Source: Paralichthys olivaceus (Eukaryota; Chordata; Actinopteri; Pleuronectiformes; Paralichthyidae). From it: a stretch of 64,000 nucleotides of DNA. Position numbers and translations under genes: made by a program. The DNA lies in assembly GCF_024713975.1 (NCBI RefSeq), contig NC_091100.1:15260001-15324000 (forward strand), read 5' to 3'. Numbering within the stretch: the stretch's first letter is position 1; every line of letters starts with the position of its first letter. The notes beneath the pieces are model-generated. The model did no database searches and had not been told where the DNA came from. It was given only the letters and a program-made list of their open reading frames with translations. This document shows, in pieces, positions 36,661 through 51,251 of this stretch.

Positions 36661-39600
36661 TCATGTGGCGCCAATTTAGGCTACTTGAATTTTAAGGAGG
36701 TTGAATTTAGAGATTGATGATTTCATTTACTTTTTGTAGCAACAATCAATCTTAACATTGTGGCACTGAAAGGCTGTAAAATATAACCCTTGTAATACAC
36801 TGCGTAGTCATTTCAAAGTGAATAGTTGTTCCTTGAATCTAAAATATAAATTTCTCTTGGGAAAATTTAGTGGAAGCAGGATTTTCTTCTGTCTCTGTGC
36901 ATCTGCCGCTCAGCGGCTCTTTTATGGTTAAACTGGTGCCTTTTCAGCTCGTCCTCAGCAGCTCAGGTGTTCCCACGCAGCGGCAGAACTGGGTCACGAG
37001 GCCGCGACAGGAGCACTGCCTTGTCCTGTCAACACTCATCCGTCACAATCTCTCTGCCTTCTTTTCCTTCACAAAGAAAAAACCTGGCAATAATGTGTGT
37101 GTGTTCACAGACTTTATATGAGCGTGGCTTCTCTTTTTTCAGCTCGTATTAGTCCCTTTACATAGTGCAGCGTTACTGACAGTAGGCTGTCAGAGGCAGC
37201 CGGGGGAAACAGCCTGCTAGGCATTCATGTGCTAACAAGTCACATGTGGTTGTGTAACAGTCAGATATATAAAGTTTAAACTGAAGTCTCCCTCCATATC
37301 TCTCTAACAGCTACATGCAGCAGAAGGACAATCACAGGCCGAGCACGACGGCAAAGAAAGTGTGAGCCAAAAATTGTTTTGATTCGTTCCATGACGTTCC
37401 ACAAATCAACTGTGTAATATGACATCAGATGATTAACTGTTTTGCATTTCACTTACAATAATCTAAATTGAATTAGCCGCTTGAGGCAACAGCCAATATT
37501 CTGGCACGTGGACTGTGGCAATCTCCGTTTTACCTTCACTGTGCACGGTTTACAGTCCGACAAGTTTCTTTTATCACACGAGTTTAATGTTTCTCCAAAC
37601 AAAACACAAACAGTTATACTTATTTAGATGTTGTAGGTCCAGACGAAATGTTGGCTAATCAGTCAGTTATCTACATATGAATTCAAATCAATTAAAAAGC
37701 TGATTCAGCTGAGTCAATGTATTTCAGTCAATGTTTTTCACCTCTTTTGCTTTTTTATGTGCAGGCAACCAAAGGCTGGTCAAACTGGTGATTGATCAAA
37801 CTAGAAACATAAACCAGAAGGCTTCCTGTCCCAAAACACTGTACCTCACCTTGAGACTCTACAACTAATTCACATAATATTCGTTCATGTTGTTTGAATT
37901 GAAGATTTTGGAGATATTGTGGTTTCTTTGAAATATTATCACAACATGACAAATGTTGAGTCTAAAGTATTTTGTGAACATTTTCTCCGTAAATCCAAAC
38001 TATGTGTACACAATAAAAACATTTAATAAATAGGTATTGTACTAAAAGATGATGGGCAGAAAACAAATATATTGTATATGAACATTTCCTGACATGCTCA
38101 ATATCAATGTTTTATAGTGTACAAAAGCACCCTCATAATGTTAAAAGAAAATATAATATAGTTATAGATTATTTACAATGGGACTGAATATAGAATACTT
38201 AATAATTGCTGTTGATTATGTACATGATATATGTACATCAAATAAATTACGAACTGACCTTATACTCTCGATGTTTCAATATTTTGAGGGCATATTTTAA
38301 AAAGCTACTGCAATAGAATTACTGTCTGAACCTGCAGGGGCTTAAAATCTAGAGCCAGACAAACTCAGTGTTGAGGTCAACAACACTGGGTTCGTCAAAA
38401 AGCCTTTTCTGATAAACTGCTGTGATGTATGAAGCACAGAGATGGGAATCAGCCAGAGGGACGTGCACATGACTGTTTCCTGAGGCACAGGGACTGCTCT
38501 GCTTATTATACTGCACTCTCAGTGCTTTCACTCTGTCAACATTTCATTAGTGAAATGTGAAGATGGGAGTTTCGGACTGTTAAGATGATCAAATGATACG
38601 TTTCCATGACCTTTATGTTTTTTTATCCTCTTTGTGGTTTTGGCCTAAAGCTAACCCCAGTCATCACACAAATGTCTCCCCATTAGAGAGTGCGGAGGTC
38701 AGATGGCACTTAATGAAAAGCGTTCGTCTAAATGTGTTGATGTGCTTTTCTATTGGGAAAAACTAAAGTATTTGAAAAATAAACTAAAATGCTCACCCAC
38801 AAACATTTCTTCCTAAATCCTGAATAACTTATTTGACACTTGGTGCACAAAGCAGGAGCATTTCAAGGCTCTCAGGGGGCCAGAGGCAACATATCCAAAC
38901 ATTGGATCAAGTCCTCAACTTAACCTCTAAAACAGAGATGTCAAACTCAAGGCCTGCGGGCCACTTCCAGCCTGTGGTACAATTATATATTCTCTAATCT
39001 TTACAACATCGTTTCACTGCTCATCCAACGTGATGTGTTACTTTGAGCAGGTTGAGTCGGCCCATTCATTCCGTGTGTTTATGTGATAAAATGTATTCTT
39101 GGGATCAGTCGACCATCGCCAGTCAGTCATGTAGTGTGAAATCACAACGACTGCGAGACTCGTGATTACAAGACAGCAAGTTGTGTAGTGTGAGCTGCCC
39201 GCCACTCTGAGGACTTTGAAAGTCATGTGGTATGAACTTGGCTTCAGAGAGAGCCCCCCCTCCCCTGTGCCTACCTTATTGTAACACCTCTGGTACAAAG
39301 GTGTGCATCAATGTCTCATGATAACACAGAACTCAATAGTGACTAATCTTGCCGTGAAGCCAGAGGAAGTCATCCATTAAATGTTTATCCGAATGTTTTC
39401 TTTTTTTGGAAGGAGTCAGATATAGTTTCTCATTCTCCTGTGGACACAGCAGACAGATAAGCTGGATGCCACATACCGTGCAGAAGTGTGCCAGTGACTC
39501 CAGCCTTATCAGTTTATGCATGCACGAGCAGCTGGCGCACACAGATTTGAGAAGATGCAAAGTGGGTCAGATGGGACCTTTTGGAAGTGCAGGGGCTGAG

Positions 39601-42600
39601 GAGTCTAATCTCAGTGATGAATGCTAATGAGAACCTTGGTGCTGACATGCACTTTTGTGTTTAATCCTACTGATGTGCACTTCCACAAATGACTGACATA
39701 GCTGTGTGACTTAATCAAAATGAGATGTGATCTTTTCTGTTTCCTGCTCCCCCCTAAACAAAAAGTTTTCCTGAGCATTATTGCCATTTCTCACTGTGCA
39801 CATCCTTTTGTCTCGTGTGTGAATGCGCATTATGAACTTTAATGGGACACGCAATCGCTGAAGACAGAAAATGAGGGTAGACGCTTTGGGCTCTTCAGTC
39901 TGTGCATGTTCCTGTTTCCCCTGTTTTTTGGAGCAAACCAGTCTGAGCTGTCGTGTTCTGTTTGTGTTCATGAGATTAACACGATATTAAATGAACGTCC
40001 TGTAGATGATGACGTTCCACAATCCTCTCAACTAACTTGTTCAAAAGTCATTTTCTTTATCCAACAAGGTTGAGCGTTGTGCTGCGATATACTTGAATTT
40101 TGTGTGTTGTTACGTTTATGTTGCCTGTTATTGTTATTATTTGGTTTGATCAAGATGTGTATCTGTGATCTCTCATATTGTTTCTTATCTTATACTTCTG
40201 ATGTAATATAATACATAATAATATATTACTATTTGTTGTCGTCTTGCAAAACAACATTTGTACTTTATATTTATAGTCCTGTAAGAAATACTTATTTATA
40301 TACAGAATTGTGACAGTAATCTCAGCGAGCTTTGAATAAAAAGGATGATTTAAAAATGCTTCCTCTGGACTAAATTCCTCTAATCCAGCCTCAGGTTTTT
40401 AGATGCAGAGAAAACCTGTGAAGCTCAAAGTGAAATGTTGATGTTAAATTCCACCATATGTGTTTGCACGCAGCGCAGCCCTTGAAATGTTGCAGGAGAC
40501 ACACATAACAAGATGTTGCATTGAATCTCATTAGATGGGACATAAATCCCCAAAGTTGATTTGTACATTTTCAAACGCTTTACCTCACTATGCTTCTCAT
40601 CAGGTTTGATGGCAGGGCTTGACGTTGTCATTGACAACAAGCTGCCCTGCAGGGTCTCTAATGTGTAAAACCTCCCGAACATGTGGAGGAAGGTAGCTGA
40701 GTTAACCAGTTGACGGCTCTATCCCACCCTCATGCTCCATCTCCAAAATGATCAAGCGCCCTCTGCGAGTACACAGAGAGCTCCCACACAAAACAAATGA
40801 GAGGTCGGTGTTGACACACAGAGCTGAAACTCTCCAGGCTATCTGGCCTCTGTCACCTGAACTCAGAGTGTGATGAGAAAACTCTGAATGTGATGAAAAG
40901 CTTCCTTGTGGTACTTCAGGGATTGGTTAAAAGTCGCAGCATACTACATTTCTTTCACTTGGTGCCAAAGGCAAAGAAAAAGCAATCAGGAGACAATTCA
41001 CAGGATATGAACGGCATCGCTCTCATTAAGATGGATGGCAGCTCCACTTGCTGTGATCTTTGGAATGGCCTCTTTTTTTGCTTGTGTGGAATGGATATAG
41101 GGGTCTTTGTCGAAAATTGAGGTCATTCTTAAGGGTATAGAACCCTACTACACCTGCAATGTTAATTAAATGTATGTAGTTCCAGAGATCTCATCTCACG
41201 TGAAATATTCCATATTACTAACTTCTATTATTACGTCTACTTACTGCCACTTCACATCAGGTTAATGTCTCAAGTAACTTACTTATTTGATTCTCTTTTG
41301 ATATTTCTATGAGGCACTGGTTCTGCATTCCTTTATTTTTACCTTTATGTTTAGGGCTTTATACTCTATTGTTTTATTCACTGTATTCTACTGTATTATA
41401 TATCATGATACTGTAATGTTACTGCATGCTGGCACAAGGATTATTTATTCTTATCTTATCTTTATGTAATTTGTAATTTTAGAGAGGATACTGGCTACTA
41501 GAAACAAATGACCCATACAGCTATTAATCATGTCCTCTACTTTCATTGACTCATAAAGGAAATACCCTTTTATGAGTTAGTGAGGAAGTAGAGGACACAT
41601 ACTTCACAGGTCGGTTAGGCTCACTTCTTTCTACCTCCTCGCGCTGAGATTCATTTTCACAGAGGCTTTCAGACTGACTCTAGTGACATCTGCTGAGGCA
41701 CTTGTATCACACTTTGTGCAGCTTCTTCCAGAGTCACCACCTCTGTATATCTTTTCTCAAATGTTGAACTCTTACACAGACTTGGATGTGTGAAATTGGT
41801 GGAGTTCTTCGCTACCATCAAAAGGTGCCTATGTAATCACAATATTTCAAGCTCATTGCATGTCACATCAGGTAAGATGGGCCTAATACAAGTTTGGGTT
41901 ACAAATCATGCTGTTTCCTAAGAGTTTTTGGAGTTTAACGATACATTGTTGTGGCGTGGTCCATGAATAAATCTTTCTTAATAAAGGATAAGGCTGTTTC
42001 TCCTGTCACTGCTCAATCCCCCGATTCTATTCAGGATGTATCCAAGGGCTTAGACCCTTCATTACAAAAAGTGAATTGTATCATCACACTCAATATATAA
42101 TGGAATTTCTCCCTCGTGGAAAAACCACAAAAGCCACAAAAAGTGATGGTGCACAGTGTCTGATCATTTCTCGGATCCGTAAGTGAACCAAAACCAAGGG
42201 AATACCAATCACATACATTCCCTCGCTCCTTTTCATTTCCCTTTGTCTTAACTTTCACATCTCTGCCCATTCTTCCCTTTTCTCGTTCACTCATCTGTGG
42301 CTCCTCTTCATCCTGTCTCCTACCTATTATTCCAACCAACCCCCCACCTGCTTCTCCGTCTCCTCACTAAGAGGAGAGATAATGAGCTCCGCTGAGCAGC
42401 CCTCAGTTTCCATGGCATCTCCTCAAGCTTTGTCACTCATTCACACACAGACATCATTTCACATACACTTCATTGAGCGTGTTTCTCCAAGGAGCCGTCT
42501 ATGAGCAGGAGATTTCCCACCATCGCACAAGCATTCATTCAACACATCCACAGAGAAATAAGTAACATTCTTCGATGTAGTTTTCTATATGTGGGAAATA

Positions 42601-42930
42601 AAAAGTAATATTGTTAATCAATTACAGTAGGTTATGTATGTTGCCAATTTGTTTTTATAATGATGCAATCACTTACTTTACATGGAAGAATAGTATGTAA
42701 TTTACATAAATAGATATAACTATTGTTCTAAACCCAAAGATGTAAAAACAAATCTATTTTTTTAAATCTAGATTATTAAAGCCTCGTATCATAACTTCGT
42801 CTGAATTTAACAATACATTTTTCAATTTGTAATCCATCCATTCATCCAACCATTAGTGTAGCTTCCTCATACAGTACAACATGCAGATTGAGGTTATAGG
42901 TTAATTGGAAACTTGACCATTGGTGTGAAA
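36661..42930. other. Gene-poor interval, second part
   Basis: I see no recognisable gene, RNA gene or complete mobile element. Open frames are all under 90 codons and lack protein-like composition. AATAAA hexamers occur by chance in this AT-rich DNA and are not evidence of transcripts. Confidence 0.5.
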
Positions 42931-43135
42931 GTTATTTGTCTCTGTATGTCCGCCCTGTGATTTGCTGGCAACTTTTCACAGGTGTCCCCCACCTCCCATC
43001 CAATGAGAGCTAGGATTGGCCCCAGCGCCCTCTGCAACACTTAAAGTGTCAGTGGTATAGATAACAATAATAGAGTTAAAAGACAAAAAAATTAAAAAAT
43101 ACATATTTTTAATTGCACCTGGGCTACAAGTGAAA
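42835..43135. repeat. Interspersed-repeat fragment ('ccatccattcatc' type)
   Basis: It begins with 'atccatccattcatccaa', continues through 'cgccctgtgatttgctggca', 'acaggtgtcccccacctccc', 'agctaggattggccccagc' and ends near 'aagtgaaatggatggatat'. This word order is that of a widespread teleost interspersed repeat, related to the copy at 59448-59720. Confidence 0.65.
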
Positions 43136-46100
43136 TGGATGGATATGATTGCCACAGATTGTTAACTGCCTGTTTGAAACCTGCCTGTTGGCTGGTTGTT
43201 TGGCCTGTGGCGATACTGGTTGCATATTTCATATTTTCATAGACACAGTATATTTGATGAATATTAAACAATCTACATGATATTCTAACAGTTTGGAGAT
43301 ATTGTATGTGCACGACTCAACAAACTATTGTGCATGTAGGGAGCACAAGAGTAAGTGATTCTGCAGCCTAAATGTCTGTCATTATGGTACAGTGTGTAAT
43401 TATGGAGATTTTTTTTTGGGACCATATTTTGCTGTGACACCGATTTGTTAAATTGCCTTTTTTTAGTTTAGTTTTGTCTGCATCCTTCTCTGGAAAGATG
43501 CCAGATATTAACCCAGTCCTGAGGCAGCGGGGAAGAGCTGTGTTTTGCTAACAAAGTGCCTTGGATTAGAAACACACACAACGAGCTGCTCGGAGGTAAA
43601 GTACTTCAGAAACGTTCCCATCAACCTGCCTTCATACACGCACACATAACACACACTATCACCTTTACATAACCACAACAGCAACCCAGACACCCACTGA
43701 TACAGTATCATTTATCGAGTTATCGATTTATTGAGTCAGTGTGATGATGTGTTCTGTTAATGTGATGTGAACCAATTGTTGTGTAACTAATAAAAAATAA
43801 TCAGATCCCTCTCTTGAATCTTCAGATTTAGCTGGATTCATAGTGACAGACACAGACTCAGGAGCAAAGTACTTGATGCTCATTATAAATGAAACTGAAG
43901 CAGAAAATGAGATGAAACTCAAAATGCAAAAGCTTTTAGACACTACATATTCATACTTGAACAGCATTTTCATCTGTGCCCCCCACAGCTGCATTCTGTG
44001 TAAAACATGCCCTCACAGCTTCACCAATCAACCAGCTTCACAAGAAACTGCCAAGAAATAGGTTGTTTTTCTTTACCTGGTGATTTAAATCAACATGCAG
44101 TAGAGACGTTATGAGACGGGCAGATGTGTGTGGGGGGAAAAAAACGTCCACACAGAGATAAGGAACACAGCACGACTCTATTTTAATGCTAATGTCCCAT
44201 TTTACCATATTCTCCACCAAGATGGGAACCACTGATTTCACACAAAAAGGGAAATCCTTGGACAAGTACTCATCAGAGGCTGGAACAATTGATCATGTAG
44301 TGTGTTAACAGTCTGCATCTGAATTCACCCAGATTAAATCAAAGTACCGGTCTTGTAGGTAACAGCCTTTTACATTAAACTTTGTGGAAAGGTTGTTTTT
44401 TCCTATCTTCATTCAACAACATGGTCTTTAAGTTTGAGAGCAGGACTTAAAGATTTTATAATGCTTGCTTGAACTCAGATAGCCCCTCCTTCTGTTAGAT
44501 TTGCTCTGCTTGTGCACAAACTGAGAGCTTGCAGTCAGATATTTAGTTGTTTGGACAGATATCCTGCACTGCAGCTTCAGCTCTTCTCCTTGAGATCACA
44601 CTGCATCTGTTCTGCTTTTATAAAGCTAAAACACCCACAATGACGGGCGACACAATTTAATTCTATTGGTTGGGGAATTGTGAAGGACTCGTTGCACAAA
44701 AAATCCAGGCACAGAGGAAAAATCCGAGTGCAGATGTTTTCATGTTTTTCAGGTGTTGCAAAAAATATCTAAGTGCACAGTTTGTGCACAAGCAGAGCAA
44801 GAAGCACAAATAAGGTATAAATGAGTGCAAGCGCAGGGTATTGGGCAAAATCGGAACATAACATCAAATAAGTATTGCTCTCAAACTGAAAGACCACACT
44901 CTCAAATAAAGAAAGGAAAAAAAACACATCACTACTGTGAGAATCTGCTGTCAATCACACAACAACCCTGATAAAAGGACTTGAGGTAAATACCAAGCCC
45001 CAGGTGAGTACACCCAAATCTTGTTTGCTGCGTTTCACAGGGAAGCCAATCCAATCACCCAGGTTTCCTCAGCGATGTCTTTAGAGTATAATAAAACTGT
45101 CATATGTGAATGCTCCACATGCTGTTGCAAAGGTAGACAGAAGCTCTGGAGGAAGACATAAAGGAAAAACAACATTTTCACACCTTCACCTTGAAGCTTT
45201 TTGTTGTTGAGAGTAACCTGCAGCCTTCTAATGAAAAATATAGTGAGCTCCAGCCAAATGAGGAACATTGATCTAACATTTTTCCAGTGGTTGTTTGTAT
45301 TTCGGTCATTTTTGCGTGTTAATGACGTGTGCAAATGTGTGTTTGTTCTGCATATTTAAGCCCTGTGTTGCAGAAAATACTGTATTCATTATGTCGTCAT
45401 TCATTCTTTACAAACGTGTATACTCATACTATATGTCATTAGTCAGTGCTATCCTGCGTTTCTCCTCCTCTCAGTCTAAACCACTTTGGATGATACATGT
45501 GACAGTCCCCTGTCACCATGGAAACCCTGTGCCAGTCTTTTTAATTGACAAATGGGATAGAGAAGGACAACAGCCCAGCTGCCCAGAGACAGAGCTGACT
45601 GCTTCATGCTCTGGTTATTGCAGCAATATCAGTTATTGATCAGTTGCTCAGTTCACCTTCCATGTTGTCAGGGCCTTCTTGTGATTCATTTCCTTCTGGA
45701 TGCTGATTCCTGGTTCATCCGGCTTTTCATGAATTTATCAAACAGCACTGGACGTTTTAAGTTTGGTAAATTGTATATCTCATTACATAATGTGGTCTGT
45801 GTAGGATTAACAACAATTTTCAAGTGAATCAAAAGTCAAGAGAAATTGGACTGTGAAACATTATAAATGATTAAAGTCTTATTCATCGTAAGGCGAAGTT
45901 TTTAAGACTAAAAATGCATGAACTATTACGAAGGGAATTGAAATTATGTTGTTGTTATGTTTAGTCATTACTTGACTTTTATAAAGTTTAAAAATGTTTT
46001 CTTGATATTTTTTTTTGCATGTTATATGCTACATGAGATATGTCTTGTTTTAATGTTTGTTGTTTTATTGTGTGTGGACCCCAGGATGAGCTAATGGAGA

Positions 46101-49100
46101 TCTGCATAAACAATATAAAGAAAATGTAATTTCACAGATGAATAAACATAATGACACAATAAATGGAGCAACGCCTGCGGGCTAGTTCAGGCAGCCAGCT
46201 CGTGCTGTCCTGCTCCAATCATGTGACAAACAAAGTGTGACATACCTCACTCTCTACAATTAGCTATAATACACACCCACCTCATTAGGCGGTCTATTTA
46301 AGCAGAGAAAATTTCCCATCAATCCCTTTGCTTGCCCCGCTGCTGTGTCAGTATTGCTGCCAGTTGCTTCAGCCCCTCCACCACCCCAGCATCCAGCTGT
46401 AAGCCTTGACAGGGGGTTACAAGCATTTGCTCATCACTCCCATCATATCCATGTAATCATATCAGGGGAGTGACTAAGTCGGAGCCTAGACATCAAACAC
46501 CGACCTACTGTTGCAATCAACATTTGAATGTGAGTTGTCTGACTGAACTCCATGTACGTGTGACCTCTTCTGACTCTTCTCCAGTATTTAGTTTTCATGG
46601 GGCCCATGAGGCGATTATGTGTTGCCACCAGTACAGAACTGTAAACACTGACCCTCGATGCTCTTTTTATTTTCTTCAAAGAAAAACAGGCCTGTCAGCG
46701 ACAATATCTTGTCGCGTACAACATGTGATGTAACCGCTTGTGACAAGTAGCCTCCACAGTTTGTTGTCGACTTATCTGTCAGCGGCACTTGTGAGATTGA
46801 CATGAAAGTGACATCTGCAATTCCTAATTATGTCAGATTGAAAGAACCGTGGGGCTTTCCTTTGACCTGCATCCACCTCAGCTGTGTGTTATCTCTTCCA
46901 GAGGGAGAGAAGGAACAGTACACACTGTTCACACGCATGTTCTCTCTCCATCCAGTGTCATAAAGGGCCATGAAATCATTCACAGGAGCTGAATTGCCTG
47001 GGGGAATAAAATACAATCACCTCAATATCCTTTTTTTGTAGCTTTTAATAAAAACAGATAATATTATCAAGGTAATATTTCCAAAAGGTGTTATTTTGAT
47101 TTTTTTGTGGCCACAGTGAAACAAATGGACGAACACTCACATAATCCCTGTCACCATCACTCTGCATGTCCTTAAACATCAATCAAACATAAATATCAAA
47201 TGTCAAACCAACAGAAGACCTCTAGGACTCTGGGTGTGTGTCTGATTTTGGATTTTGACAGCATCCTCCTCTCATCGGTTGTGTGTATGTTTGTGTATCC
47301 ATGACCTAAAGTTCTAGGGTCTTCATCCATCTGAAAAAATTTGCAGGGCCTCTGCAAAGAGCTGATGGTCGAGAAGAGGTCAGAGTAACCTGTCTCCTCA
47401 GTCCTCTTCAGTCCTCTTCATCTTGCAGCCAAACAGTCTCCAGCTGGGCCTTATCCTCAGGTTTGTGGTGTTGTTTCGTTCAGAAGGATCATTCTGACAT
47501 TGGGCTTTTTTCCTGCCGCCCAACAACCTGTTTATGCAACCATGACATTTATCCTTGACCTAATCAAGAATTCACAGAACAATAAATCCGCATCTAAACT
47601 GAAAGCACAAACGATGGCCTTTTGTTTTTCTATATTATTTGTTTACTCGACACAGGTTCATGTCTAACATCGCTGTGTTGTAAATTCAACGAGTGGAAGT
47701 CATATCGTTTGAAAAATGAAATTAATGTCATTGTTCAAACTTTATCATTTAGCATTGAAGGCAAATACTGTAAGCAATTTCACTCTGTATCTAGAGAGAA
47801 CAGAGAGGCTTCCACTGCAACCTGTCCAAAAGTCTGAACTAATCACAACAGTTCTTTCACACAGCAAATAAACTGCGACCACAAGGTGATGGCTCCGAGA
47901 AACATTTATGTGTACTGACATGTATTTTCCCCTTTGAATCTTTATCCCTGTAAGCAACTTGAAATGTGGTAATAAGACAGGACACATATACACATACCTG
48001 AGATCCCTCGTAACCACATTTCACCGTAACTTAAAGCTACAGTAAAGGATTCGGGCCTCTGGGAAGCAGAAGAACAAGAACAAGCCGACAAAAACACACA
48101 GCTCTGCCACTGCCTTTTAAAAACATATATCAAGATTGACCTTTAAAACATATTTTATGCCTAGTCTTTAATTAACATGCACCATTTCATCTTATTAGAG
48201 GTGAGGCGTCTCATGACTGTGTCATGATTCTGCTCCTGTCATTAACTTGTCAAAGCTTCCTGTTGATTTTGTCTTTGAAACTTTGCATTGGTGGAATTTT
48301 CATATTCTTTTTCTAATTCATATTTTAGTTCCTGTTTTATTTTGAAGTATTTGCTTGTATGTCTATCTCTTACTTTACTTCCTGTCTTTGTCTGGTTTCC
48401 CCTCACCAGCCAGAATATGTCTCACCTAAATTCAAGTATCACTGCTACCTCAGTCTTTACAGTTTCTATCTGTGCCCCTCACCCTTTTTTATCAGTTCAT
48501 CTGTTAATGTCCCTGCATTTCCCTTGTGCTGACGTAAAGCTACTTTGTTCAATTCCCTTGTTGGTTTACCCACTGTTTCTGTTCTGCTTCCTGTTTGGCC
48601 TTTTGTTTGTTTCTGGAGTTCTCCAATTTGGATTCTTGAACCTCTCTGCCACCTGCCTGCTGAACCGTAAGTCGAAAACACAAAACACCTGACCCCCTGT
48701 CTGTGCACTCATGGTTATGTTCTGTAATTAGTTCATGTGTTCGCACTTGCAAGTTGACCTCCTACTTTGAACTGCATTATCAGAATCCAGTAATTGTCTC
48801 TAATCAATGTGACACTGACTGAAGAGTCTGAACTGCAGCAAACATTGGCTCTGTGGTAGTACTGACAGCTTCTTGACTTGTATTCGTTAAGTGAGCTGTC
48901 AATAACTGGTTCATCGGACAAGAGTGCACTTGTTGAAATTAGACATCAGGCTAGTTGGCTGTCTGAGTTTAACCAGCTTACCTGTGAATGTCAGAGTGTG
49001 TGGTTAGCTGCAGAAATACGATGCTGTTTTTGTTCATGTTCACTTCAACTTTACACTGAGTGACGTCAACCTGTTCCCATAAATTCTGTTCATGTTTTAC

Positions 49101-50880
49101 CAAACTGTTTCTGCAAATACATCGCATTGTTTTTTACTGAATGAAGCAAATATTAACAACAGCAGAGTGACCAAGAGGTGGTTGGGGTCGAGTTTGGGAT
49201 ATAAATCACATGACTGTCACACCAGGGACTGGACTGCATCTAGATTAAACATGTTGTGTCTGCAGTCAGTGAGATTTATTACTCTATTAAACCAGAACCT
49301 TCAGCAGAATTTAGCAGTGAACATTCCCTGATGTGCTGAGACTGACTGTCTTCATGTAAAATCTGCACAGCCTTTTATTAATGACCCAGTGTCGCATTTG
49401 TTGACCTTTAGCAGCAATTGTAACTGTGACTGGCATGAAAGGAGGAATTGTCGAATAACATGGAATAGATTGTAAGAGCACACATCTGGAGCAGGGATGG
49501 GGTAGACAAATGAAAACACAGGGTTTTCACACAGGAGGCTGCTGTTCATTTCTGATGTGAAACCTGTCCATTCCTCCCCGTTTCTGTGTTAACAGACATT
49601 TCCAAACAATAGTGCAAAAAAATACACTACAGCCAAAGATCACAAGAAAAAAAGAGAACTATGACCTTTCTGCTTCAGTGTGAAGATAAATGTGGTGTGT
49701 CCTGTTCTCTGTTTATTGGTGTTGAATGTAAATCTGTGACTCTGTTGCAGGATGTGAAGCAGAACCACTCAATGTGATCACTCTGCTCAATGACATATTT
49801 TTATTACATGTGGAGTTTGATCTTAATTGTGGATTTATTGATGAGTCACGTCCGGTTTCATCTGAACAGTTGTCCAGATGATGTTGTCACAGTTCTGCTG
49901 CGGCACATTTGTCCATAAAACGGCTGACTGACAAAAAATCTATTCTTATTCTAGATTGAAATGTGTATATATGTGTGCATTTGCATTTTGTGTCTGTGTA
50001 GTATGAGGTCTATTGTTTGTGTGCAAAGATCAGCTGCAACATTTGGTACATGTGCACATCTCTGATATTGGATATGCATGAAATCAGACCCTTTGTTTAT
50101 TTGAAGACTTGACACATTTTGTCCTGTGAAATCAGTGGCAACAGAAACATGAAGGTGTGTTTTTTTTTTCGTGTGTGCACATGCACTTAAATGTGTATCA
50201 ATCTTGTATCCTCGCACTTGTCGTGCAAAAGAGCTTACATGCACTGCACGTGGTCTTCTTGTGTAAGCACTTGCTAAAAACATCCCTCTCGTCCCAGTGT
50301 CTTGTGCATCAGATGGTTCTCTGTTGACTTGTGGGAAACACCAAGTGTTTTACGTGTGTGTGTGTGTGCACGTGTGTTTATGTGTGTGTGCGTGTGTTCT
50401 GTAGTGTGACTAGTGCGATGCATGGTATAAATGAGGCAGCAAAAATATTTTCGTTATAGAAGGAAATGTCAGGGGTTGAATCTAACCTTAAATCAACTCC
50501 CATTATGTTTAATAAGATTAAAATAATTAATAACTAATATTGAAATCACAAGTTCTAATCGCAGAATAACAGACTCCTTTATGCACCCTGCTACACTTTT
50601 TTTCCCCTGTTCCCTGAGGTAGAATGTGATGGTTGTATTCCTCTACTCAGGTATTCAGATCTAATTAAATCATATAAATATGAATGCTTTTCATACAGGT
50701 GATAAGAAAAGACAGTGTGTTAAAGATAAATCCTAATTGCATTTGGTTTCCGTTGTGTCTTTGTCTTTCACCATTTGTGATTTTTCATTTGCAGGAAATA
50801 AATGATCAGATCAGAACACACCACAAGAAATAATTATTGATAAGATTGAATTCATTATGTACAGAACAACATTAGAACAA
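43136..50880. other. Gene-poor interval, third part
   Basis: No exon is recognised. The 134-codon plus-strand frame at 48288-48692 is almost all hydrophobic and aromatic residues from a T/C-rich strand that resembles repeat DNA rather than a protein. A GT tract lies at about 50352-50400. Confidence 0.5.
50352..50400. repeat. (GT)n microsatellite
   Basis: An interrupted GT tract with 'gcac', 'ttta' and 'gc' interruptions. Confidence 0.8.
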
Positions 50881-50887
50881 GACATAA

Positions 50888-51251
50888 TTAAAGGTACAGT
50901 GTGTAGAATTTTGTGATATCTAGTGTTAAAATTGCCTGTTGCAGCTGAACAGCCCTCACCTCGCCCTCTCCTTCCAAAAGTGAAAAAGAACCTGTGGTAG
51001 CCTTTAATTGTCATAAAAACTCAAAAGGTGTTTAGTTTGTCCAGTCTGGACTAATGTAAAAAACATGGTGGCCTCCGTAGAGAGGGTCCCCTCGATGTAA
51101 ATAATAAGTATTTAAATATAAAGGGTCTTTTCTAGGGTAAAGAAAAATACAATTCGTACAATTTAGATGAAATGAACGAGTGAGAATTATTCTACATTCA
51201 ATTTCTGCCAATAATTCCTTTTCATCTAAATCTTATACACTGGACCTTTAA
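50888..51251. mobile_element. TTAA-flanked miniature element, copy B (intact ends)
   Basis: Bounded by TTAA at 50888-50891 and 51248-51251 (364 bp). The left end AGGTACAGTGTGTA and the right end read in reverse, AGGTCCAGTGTATA, are terminal inverted repeats. No coding capacity is seen, so it would need a transposase supplied in trans. It is the inverted, more complete relative of 17181-17488. The TTAA flank recalls piggyBac-type insertion, but the family is not proven. Confidence 0.85.

Noticed and set aside
48288..48692. 134-codon hydrophobic plus-strand frame
   Set aside because: Composition is dominated by F, L, S and C from T/C-rich DNA. It resembles repeat sequence read by chance, with no membrane-protein family resemblance.
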